Source of the DNA: Amyelois transitella
Taxonomy: Eukaryota > Arthropoda > Insecta > Lepidoptera > Pyralidae
Length of the DNA stretch: 64,000 nt
Direction of reading: 5' to 3'
NCBI RefSeq assembly: GCF_032362555.1
Contig: NC_083520.1
Location: 2,728,001 to 2,792,000 of the forward strand
Position 1 is the first letter of the stretch. Each line of letters begins with the position of its first letter. Both the position numbers and the translations under genes were made by a program. Shown here one piece after another: positions 32,001 through 41,400 of this stretch. Under the pieces are notes generated by a model. That model was not told the DNA's origin. It made no database searches and saw only the letters and a list, made by a program, of their open reading frames with translations.

Positions 32001-34884
32001 CAAGCTGGCTAAGGAGATGCAGGATTTGGTATGATTGCAGTGTATACAGATTTTCTTTTCAGCTTCAAGAAGACACACAACTGCTAGAAGAACAAACCAC
32101 TCTTGATATCAGCCGAGATGATTCCGATCCGTTTGTGCTGTAAAGCATATCTAAACGTACACATAATAAGTACCAAATATTGTAAACTTATTAACACTTA
32201 CACTGGACGTCACGACACAGGGAATCCCAGCGTGGCAGACAGTGTACCTGTTTTAATGTAACTTGTTTTTTTATGATATGAATAAACTAGCTGTGCCCGC
32301 GACTTCGTCCGCGTGGAATAGCTATTTTGGGCATCATTAAAGACCTTAATATTCCCCGATTTTTTTCCACATTTTTAATTATTTCTTTACTCCTTATAGT
32401 TGCAGCATGATGTTATATAGCCTGTTATAAAGCCTTCCTCGATAAATGGTCTATTCGACGCAAAAATAGTTTTTAAATTTAAAAAATAGTTTTTAAAAAT
32501 AAAATAATAGTTATAAATTAAAATAAAGATTAGCGCGTTCAAACAAACAAACAGCTTTATAATATTAGTATAGATATTTCTATTTTGTCGGTGATCGCGC
32601 GAGAAACATAGTCTCTTCCTCACTCTTTGCTGAAATACCAGCCATATTTTATCAACATTTTTCATCTATCCAGAGCGTTTTCTGCCCCGAGCGTCGTCCT
32701 GGCGAGAAACACGGCCTGCCGCCCTCCCTGTGCGTGGTGTCGGAGTGCGCCGAGGCGACCGGCGCCGTCCTCGACGCGAGAGTCACCGCCGCGCTGTCGC
32801 AGTACCACTCACACGTGCAGTACATACACGTGTCCGATCGCTACTGCGGCCCGCGACAGGTTGAGTGAGTCTCGTTCCATTGATACCATAGACTAAAGCC
32901 AAACTACACAGAGATTAATTGTATAGCGGTTGGAGAAGAGCCAACCTTTTTACCTCCAAAAGGGAACCTTATCCGTATTAGGTATACGATGAATATACAT
33001 TCAGTTGTCTGAATGGGCAGGTTTCTCACCGTAAGAGCATTGGTTATCACTCAAACTAATATACATACTGTGCGTGGTATCGGATACAATACAAACACGT
33101 GTCTGACCGCTACTGCGGCCCACGACAGGTTGAGTGAGTCTCGTTCCATTGATACCATAGACTACTTGACGGAGATTAATTGTATAGCGGATGGAGGGCG
33201 ACCAACTTTTTTACCTCCACAAGGGAACTTTATCCGTATTATACGGTGGAGACACATTCAGTTGTCTGAATGGGCAGGTTTCGGTTAGCACTCAAACTAA
33301 TATACATACGTACCTTTATTAGTACATGCGTGTGTGCTCCAGCTACTTTTCAATGTACAAATAATAACACAATAACAGCGAAGTAAGAATGTTGAAGTTT
33401 TCCTGATTACGCGGCTGAATATAAAGGTTAAGTTTTATTGGTCAAGTAAATATCGCATGTTTAAACGATGAAACTGTCGCATAACGGAGTCGCATCGTCG
33501 AATAATGTCGTAAAAAAATCTTTTACCAATAAAAAAAATCTCTTGTATATCACTTTATCTGATGACGGATACATTTCTTTTTGAGTTTCTTATTAATACA
33601 GTTGACCAATCAAAAAAATAATTTTTGGTTGGTTCACCAAACCAAAAACCAATCTTTACTGCAGAGAGCAAGCAGCAACGAAGCCGCCTGAAACGGAACG
33701 CGTCATGTTGATCAGCCTCGCCTTGGGACCCGACGGTGGTGGGGATGAGGTCCGGCCGTTACTGTTACTGGTGTTCCACCTCCTGGAGAAGATCAAGAGA
33801 CTGCGGCTTAGCAAGGAGGTGAGTTATAGATACCCAGAGGAACGAACATGAAGATACTAATTGAAAACCACTCTCCATTTTGTAAAATTGAGAAATGAAA
33901 ATGGCTCTTGAAAATTTTCGTGGAGAGTACCAGAAACCGACGAGCTTGTATGAAGAGAGTTATGAATGCGGACGAAAAGACAGAAGTATGCCAGAACCGT
34001 GGCTATGGATTTAGTCTGCCTATTCCTCCGGAAAGGAGGCGTGATTTAATGTATGTACTTACCTTTGTCAAAGCTTTTCGCTAATTTTATTTCTAGGAAT
34101 TCCCACGGGATCAAATCTTCGCGCAAAGTTTGTTATAAAGAAATAAATGGAAACTAAAGAATATGTTGGTTACAGGCATTAGCAAAATGCGAGAAGCGTC
34201 GTTGGAAAGTGGCGGAGGCGTGGCTGCGCGGCGCACACGCAGCCAGACAGGAACAGGCCGCGGCGCGACGGGAGGAGAAGAGAAAGCAGGAGAAAGAGAA
34301 GATTTTGGCGGTATGATTCTCTTATTTCTTCAGGGTTTAGAAGAATTACTTTTTTTTGCCATGAGCTAGTAACCTAGCTAGCTAGTACTATTGGAAACTC
34401 AATTCCATCATTTATTCAGATGAAGGTTACATTCGAATCTTTTCGGAATTTTATAAATCTATCTAGGGATATAAATAACGACGTGCTATTTTTGATTACG
34501 GTATACGTCTCATGTCATCGTCATATGAAATTTACTTGATATAAGTTTCCATTTTGATCAGTTGGTAACTGTGTGCTTGTTTAAAGCATGTCCCTGGAAT
34601 ACCTAGCTTTCTCATCTAAAAACAATTACACTCAACCTTAAAGTCACTGTAACACAATTGTAATGTGAGCCACAAAAAATGAATCTTTTGTTAACACTGT
34701 AATCTTTTTTTTAAACAATGTCTATGTCTAATACCTTTAATGTTAATTTAATTTAGCTGTTTTTTATCACCTCTTTCAGGAGGACGACCCTGAGAAGCAG
34801 CGTCGTTGGGAGTTGAAGGAACAAAAACGGGAGAAGAAACGCAAGACTCCCAAAATGAAGCAGCTCAAGGTGAAAGCGATGTGA
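29054..34884 (+). CDS. CCDC47: CCDC47 (calumin), PAT-complex subunit of the ER multipass translocon
   Basis: Ten exons: 29054-29186, 29534-29625, 30143-30250, 30892-31066, 31247-31380, 31870-32028, 32674-32864, 33665-33818, 34176-34310 and 34780-34884. All junctions are in frame, giving 461 residues (human 483). Order: signal peptide MRFQLFTLVLLLCSALVTQA; acidic lumenal stretch to ~110; one transmembrane segment at ~125-143 (LEGILCCLLAAYALAYVV); a cytosolic DUF1682 domain with MWCSGRLCCEGMLL and KKIVTKLAKEMQDL; a basic coiled coil ending KMKQLKVKAM, matching the animal C-terminus almost exactly. In mammals CCDC47 pairs with Asterix (WDR83OS) to chaperone multipass membrane proteins and affects ER calcium handling. 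AATAAA lies at 34959-34964. Introns 6 and 7 hold partial copies of exons 6 and 7. Confidence 0.96.
29776..29996 (+). repeat. TATG-tailed short element, 5'-truncated
   Basis: It reads 'tgggaccacactatattttt' through 'gatgtatgta'. It lies in intron 2 of CCDC47, in the sense orientation. Confidence 0.85.
31383..31624. other. Cluster of TATCGAT motifs inside CCDC47 intron 5
   Basis: TATCGAT-like words recur at about 31401, 31420, 31438 and (as TATCGA) 31538 and 31597. The block is bounded by similar sequences 'catgcgcagtgctatctatc' and 'catgcgccatctatcgc'. It may be a small mobile element with direct ends, or a factor-binding cluster (DRE-like TATCGATA). Neither is proven. Confidence 0.3.
32063..32143 (+). 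pseudogene. Diverged duplicate of CCDC47 exon 6 (possible alternative terminal exon)
   Basis: It lies 34 nt after the exon 6 donor and is preceded by a good acceptor (ttttcttttcag). Read in the phase that exon 5 requires (phase 0) it gives LQEDTQLLEE, TTLDISRDDSDPFVL and then TAA. Exon 6 contains LSRDDSDPFVLCVG, so ten residues are almost identical while the first part has diverged and the second half of the exon is absent. It is either a dead duplicate or an alternative last exon that would truncate CCDC47 at about 240 residues. Confidence 0.75.
32286..32575 (+). repeat. Dispersed repeat family (ctgtgcccgcgac ... attagtatagat), copy 1
   Basis: It has sharp ends shared with 57491-57756: 'actagctgtgcccgcgactt' at the start and 'tataatattagtatagat' at the end. 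It lies in intron 6 of CCDC47. The family looks like a non-LTR/SINE-type element of Lepidoptera; classification is from memory. Confidence 0.7.
32728..33310 (+). repeat. Tandem duplication covering the end of CCDC47 exon 7
   Basis: Unit 1 (32728-33070) includes the last part of exon 7 and about 200 bp of intron. Unit 2 (33068-33310) repeats it with about 100 bp of the exon part deleted. The exon remnant in unit 2 (33068-33133) keeps 'gctactgcggccc', 'cgacaggttga' and the GTGAGT donor. Intron blocks such as 'gagattaattgtatagcgg' and 'cattcagttgtctgaatggg' occur in both. The remnant lacks an acceptor, so it is probably non-coding. Confidence 0.85.
33930..34058 (+). mobile_element. LINE 3' end fragment
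   Basis: It has 'gcttgtatgaagagagttat' plus 'gaatg', then a diverged 'gaagtatgccagaaccgtgg' block and the tail 'ggaggcgtgatttaatgtat'. It is the same family as 20881-21171, lying in intron 8 of CCDC47 in the sense orientation. Confidence 0.7.
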
Positions 34885-34984
34885 AGCAATCAGTCAATGC
34901 AATATTTACAGTGTTTTTTTTATTATTTAAACTTAAGTGTTACCTACTCATGATTGCAAATAAATGGTTTTAAGTTCATCATGT

Positions 34985-37302
34985 TGTTTTTTTTTTATAT
35001 TTACTACCAAAAGAACGTCAACCCAGTCGAAATATATTGAATTTTTGTTAGATGTTGAATATAGTTCTATAATGATATCCAAGAGTAAAATTACAATAAA
35101 ACCAGTTTGTAATAAATCAAAGCAATATTTATTTTAAATATTTGTTATTATTAAATAAGATAAAATAACAAAATATGTTAACAAACATATATGTACCTAT
35201 GGCTAAGTCACAAAAGCCAAGTTAACAGCGGCGCCCAATCGAGTCCACTGTTGAACATTAATCAAATTAGACAAATGTGCAAATTGTCTTGAGATCCATT
35301 TACAGTCTTTGCCAAAATATGATTTTATGTAATATACATTTGGAATTTAGGAATTAGTGTACATTTAGGGCAAATTATAATTCCCCCTTTTTTTGCAATG
35401 ATTTTGAAATATGAATAATTAAAGTATGAATGTTGTCACACTGATTTTATCATTTTTACTTGGAGGTCTGCCTATCAATAGTTGCTTCATGAAAAAAACA
35501 CGTTTTCCTCATGGACAAACTGATATGTACAACTAGTTGTGTCAGGAATTTTACTAGTACTAACTATTGCTTACGTTCCTAAGAAGCAGAGATTGGCGAT
35601 GGAGTGGCGACGGCCTTGATCCTTTATCTAGCCATTAAATGTACACAAGATTCTTATGTAAAAAATAATAATATTGCTTATGGTAAAATTTCATATTTTT
35701 TTCTTTAAAATAAAAATATACACATCACTAATACACTAATTAGGGTCTATTTACTTAAATTGGTGCATGCATGTAAATCTAAAGTAAAAAAAAAGCCCAT
35801 TTTTAAAAACAAAATACGTAAAACAAACCATTGGCTTCTTATAAACCAAATAACACAAGTTTGAAGTTTGAAAAAATGTTTATAGGGTGAGATGTTTAAA
35901 TAATACAAGTACAGGCCTAATAATACAATTGCACAATAATTATAGCGTCTGTGACTTAGACAAAACAAAATTTGTTCTTAACAACACTTAGGTGGTAGTT
36001 AGGTAACCATAGACAAAACACTTCTAACATTCATCAAGTAATTGTGGACACAAAAAATTCACAAAATTTGTACCCATTGCAACTTTGAGCAATATGCTTA
36101 AATTAAATGATGACATTTGTGATGAGTGACACGCATGCAAAATTAATTCACACCAATCTATAAAATGTTTAGCTTCAGACACACATCCCCCTTACTATGA
36201 CTTTGTTTGTTCTGGTGGCGTCCTGGAAAGCCATTAGTTTAGCCATGAGTTAAAAATAAACAATAATAAAAAAGTTGACAAGCAATAAACTGTAGTAGAT
36301 ACTCAGAAAAGCTAACCCAGTTTGGATCAATTAAAAAAGTTGAGAAACGTGACTACTATTTGAACAAAACAATTAGACACAAGGCTATTTTTCCATAGGT
36401 TTTATAAAATAATAGACGTGACAATGGTCATTCAAAGTAGGTCCTATGCTCATCTTTGCATGGTCCCAATTTGTACCCTTTACTGCTCAGCTTGGGATCT
36501 TGGGATTAATTCACATAGCATTCGTTATTCACTGTTATTTGTATCAATACCTATTATTGCTTAACTGGATTAAGTTGACTGGATGTTAAGTTTAATTGGC
36601 AATCCAGGCAATAAACATACAAACAAGCAGTCTTACTCAATTATGTGTGATCAAACATAGGTTATTTAAACATAGCTTATAAAACTTTATATGTTGTAAG
36701 TAACTGCTACACATGATGAAGAAGGTCTGTACAAATATTTAAATGGTTTTGTCATGAAGTTTGCTTAACAAAAATATTATGTTTCTATGGGAAAATTAGA
36801 AAAATGCAGTAAGCATTTAATATATTTGCTTCATATTTGATGCTCCACCTCCACTCCCATACAGTGTGGATAGGAGTTATTATACCTTGTGTTAATTGGT
36901 TCTGGTTAAAACATAGTACAGATTTAAATAGGATCATTTTATTTCTTTTTTGTTCTCTTATTTAAAAGATTAGAAACAAAAATGATGAAAATATGACCTT
37001 TCATCAGTGTAAATAATTTGAGTGATATAAGATAAATATTTGTACATATCGCTAAGTTCACAAATGACCTTATGTTGTAGCGAAAAATAAACACTGTAGT
37101 TAATATCCTCAATTTTTAAGTAAAAAATACTTATGGTATATTTGCAAGTTATAAGCGTAAGAGGGCCTGCTCTCATTGATACAAATACTCTTTAAATACA
37201 TTAATAACATTCAAATCACTTGAATACTACAGCTACAATCTATCATTCACACACACTGCATGACGTCGCGACTTCAGAAGAGTTGTGTGTTCAACTACAG
37301 TG
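34985..37302 (-). other. Gene-free stretch, probably the long 3' UTR of the minus-strand gene
   Basis: No interspersed repeat or exon is seen for 2.3 kb, unusual for this window. A minus-strand AATAAA (plus-strand TTTATT at 35128-35133) lies near the far end, about 150 bp from the CCDC47 polyadenylation signal. A 3' UTR of about 2.2 kb for the gene at 37303-37900 is the simplest reading, but it is inference. Confidence 0.4.
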
Positions 37303-37900
37303 TCATTCATCCACCTGTAATTTCTGGATCCTAGTTGACACACAATCCATTTCCGGTGAGATCTCAGGACTGGACTGAGGTTCTACAGTAATATTAAGGT
37401 TTTCTAGTGACTGACAACGTTTAGCAGGGCTCTTGGTATAATCTTGAGCTGTGTAGCCACTGGTGGACGGTTCCAACAAACTGTTTTTATAATCGCATGC
37501 CGCGTCGCTCACATCACAACCGACCACGTCAGAGTTTTCACTCTTAGTTCTATGCCTAATTGGCAAAACATAAGGGCAAAGCCTGTTTTTATTTGGGGCT
37601 CGTTTCATACAATACCCCACGGTGACGTTCGATACATAGCGCGTGTTGAACCGCATTACTCCGAAATTTGCTTTTGTTTCCCGCAAGTACTCACGACGAG
37701 CTTCAGTGATGGCACTCAGCATTCCCAGGTCATGCAACGCTTTGTCCAAGTTGTCCAAATTCATGTGATGACGGGATTTCTACAAACAACGCAGAAAACA
37801 GATGAGCACAAAACCATTTCATCACTTTTGTAGGTTATCTCAACATATGAAATTATTAAAATCTACTCACACTCTTTTCGAATTCATTACATTTCATCAT
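37303..37900 (-). CDS. Uncharacterised 168-residue protein, two exons
   Basis: Exons 37871-37900 and 37303-37779 on the minus strand, joined in phase 0 by an intron with donor GTGAGT and a pyrimidine-rich acceptor. The protein starts MMKCNEFEKSKSRHHMNLDN and continues with a helical segment LDKALHDLGMLSAITEARRE and a basic stretch (MKRAPNKNRLCPYVLPIRHR). The C-terminal half is rich in Ser, Pro and acidic residues and probably disordered. There is no signal peptide or membrane segment. I do not recognise the family. Support for a real gene: a long open frame with gene-like codon content, consensus splice sites, and a head-to-head position 576 bp from SPEF2. If the second ATG at 37762-37764 were used, the product would be 153 residues. 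Confidence 0.7.
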
Positions 37901-38476
37901 GAATTAGTTAAAACGATATTTATCAAACAATCATTAAAAAATGCGAAAATAAACACACCACCAAAGTCATAATAATGAGTGACTTTAATAGTTTTTATTG
38001 TATGGGCTGGATTAGGCATTGATCATGTGTTATATATGCAAACAAATACATACCTTAAGTATTTTTTGTATGTGCCTTTAGAAGCTAAATGTTTGGCAAA
38101 TGTGATTCTTTTAATTTTTGTCTGATTTGTATCTCATTACTCGAAAACTATTGCAAATGAATTTGAATATGGATGGTTTTAGATGTGTATCGATTGGCTA
38201 TGGTAGAACTTAAAAAATGAGGTTAACAATAATGGGTACTAGCCACAGACTATATAAATATTTTTAAATCTGCGGTACTAGCACAGATTTAAAAACATTA
38301 CTTGAAATTTTCATATTTAAACTATTTACCATAGTTAGAAATAATTAAATTTGACGGAAATATTTCATCAAGAGTTTTCATGTTGTCAGCCAAATTATTG
38401 CTGCTATATTGGAGAAGTTATTGATGTATCTTGTTTTATTTTTATAGTTAATATTTCTCATTAACATATTTGAACC
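37901..38476. promoter_or_regulatory. Divergent promoter region between the unknown gene and SPEF2
   Basis: The 576 bp between the two start codons must contain both start sites unless further 5' exons exist. No TATA box was identified. A near-direct repeat of 'ggtactagcacagattta' type sequence occurs at 38235-38295. The SPEF2 start codon has a strong context (ACCATGG). Confidence 0.4.
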
Positions 38477-41400
38477 ATGGCGGAGGTTTTAAAGGAATGG
38501 CTAACAGAAAGACTACAGAGACCAATCAAGTGGACTCCTGACGAATTTGGCAATATGATGAAGGATGGGTATATAATATCTAACGTTTTATTGAGTTACA
38601 ACATCATTAACGAAGAGAAATTCTTTTTGATACGCTCAAGCATAAATCCTGAAGAAATAAAAAATAACTGGAAACATTTAAAGGAATGGCTTAAAGAATT
38701 ACAAGTTCAATTAAGTGACCAAGAGTTGAATAGTATTATGGAAGGAAAAGGGTCAATGCTGTTACGTTTATTCTACATGTTGTTTTTACATTTAGATAAA
38801 AAAGATCGTACTGATTTTATTAAACGTGAACGTAGAATGATGTCTAGTTTAGTTGATAAAGTAGGGAACCGATTCAAGATTGAAAGAGTTCAAGAAACAG
38901 AGGAGTCTTTTGTAGACGACTTGTCTAGGCCCTTGTTGAATGAAAAACAGTTTATTGAATGGCAAAGAAAAAAAGCCGAAAAAGTTAAAGATACGTATGA
39001 CTATATTAGACATAAATATTCTAAAATGTTGGATAAAATTCAAGAATCTAAAGCAAAGATACAATATTTATCCCCTACACGAAAGATACCACCTAAAGAC
39101 AAAATTGAAATGGACAAATTTACAAAGAAACATCCATGTGAATATCAAAACTATACATACGAAGATTTGTTAGACTTGGAACAAAAAGCAACAGAAAGAA
39201 AAAAATTCATTGTTGACACGGAATGGGCAAAAAAGTATATGGATAATTTGTATACAAGAATGCATAAGCGGTCCGAATCTGAAGAGTTTCATAAGCAAGT
39301 ACGAAATGATCTCAGCAATTCCCTATGGGATCTTTCTGTTGCCGAAGAAGAAGAAAAACTTGATACTGAACTCGCTAAAAAAGTTATGAAACTGTCACAA
39401 TTTGAAAAACAAATGTGCACACAGCTTATGGAAACAAAACAACAGGCGCGTAATCTGTTTCAAAATAGAGCTCAAGCAGAACGACAATTTGCTGAGCAAA
39501 GAGAACAACAGTTTAATCAGTACTTAGATAACGTGAAAGAGCAAATCCATCTAGAGATTGTGGAGATAGATTTCGAAAAACAGAGACAAAATATGCTGCA
39601 TAGAAAATTGTATGCCGAAAAAATGAAAAGGAAGAGACAACACTACTATGAAATATGTTATGAGACTGTTCTTTCCATTATTGACTACGCTACAAAATAT
39701 GCATATTACCAAAGGTTGATAGAAGATGAAATACCGGAGCACTTTATTCATGAGTGGAAAAATTTATATTACAAACAACAGCCTATTTTCGATATATTAG
39801 TACCGACCGAAGAATTATTAAAACAACAAAATTTAGAAGAAGAGGTGATGCCAGAAGAAGAAGAAATAATAAGATTAGAGTTAGATAGACAAAATTCTCT
39901 AAATGAAATAGAATTTATGGAATACCACAACTATGCCCATCCTTGGACTTTAGATTTACTTATACCTAATTATGATCCTGAATCAGAGGAACGAAAATAT
40001 GAGTATTTAGGTACAAGGATTCTTGGTCACGTAGTTTTTACTTTACTTGAGATAAAATATCCATACCCCCCAGCAAAATTGCCAGCGGAATTACCTGATT
40101 ATCCTGTTAAAGCCTTGCTACGTGACCTTCCAGATAAGTCTATAGTAAATGCAATGCAAACTTTGTTAGATTTTCGAAAAATACACGTAACTCGTCTAGA
40201 GAGTGCTATTTATTTTTGCTTAAAACGTTTCAAATCCGAATTGGTTGGTTGCACTGATATCGAATTATCTTTTGATAAATTTGGAGCTATTGCTCAAACT
40301 GAGGAAGATAAAGAGTTCGTTAGAAAAATTAAAGTTGAAGATGACATAGCTAACAAAGGCAGTGAAATTGTTGTTGGGCCAGCGAGTGCTATTCCCCCTA
40401 ATACAAAGCAAACTCAAACACCTAAAACGCTACCAGAAGAAGAAATTGTTCTTTCTCCAGCTGCGGAACTCGGAAGATACGCATATGAAGCATTAGGTTC
40501 AGGAGAACCTTTGACCGATCACTTAATAGCTGCAAGTTTAGTTGAATACCTCAAAGATCTTGAAAATATTGATGGGTTTGTCATTGTCAACTATCCTAAT
40601 TCGTATCGTGAAGCGCAAATTTTAGAAGAAACTTTTTCTGGGCGTGAACCTCCTGATGAATCAAATTTAGACGATAGAGATGATATTTATTTAGAAGAAA
40701 GCATAATACGACATAGAAAAAAGGAAAAAGATCAATATAAAGATATAAGAGTTTCTAAACTTGTTAATGACCCTCACACAAAAAGATTTGACAAACCATT
40801 TGAAAGTTATTTCACTTGTTACATTAAACTCAAACCTACAGAAGATATCTTACAAGAACTGGTTGTGTGGGATCTGACTGAAGATAACTCTGAATTGATC
40901 GATCGATTTTATGCTGCATTAGGTCTTAATTACAGTATGTATTACGAACTAATAGATAAAGAATTCTTGGCACAAATTTGTAAATATATAATTGGCGACT
41001 ATACAATGCCATTAAAGTCATGTGATAGGTTATTTGGGGAAAACGTACTGAGCGAACTCGATTTTCCTTCCACGGAGGATAGGAGGACTAAGTCCAAAAT
41101 TGTCAAACCCGAAATAAATGATGGAAAATCTAAAGACAAACTTAGACGTGGTTCAAAGAGCAAGAGTTCTATGGAACACCACACAGAAATGATCAAACCT
41201 CCTAGTTCACCTGATGTGGCGACTGATACTGAGACTGTTGTATTGATGGAAGAATTATCAGGTGAAGAAAATGAGTCTGAATCTTATATTAGTCTTGAAG
41301 AAATAAAACTCTTGGCAGGAGAAGAAGATTGGATATATGGCGAAATACCAATATCAGAGCCGATTGGAGTAGCTCTGGCTACATGTTGGGAAGAAATTGA

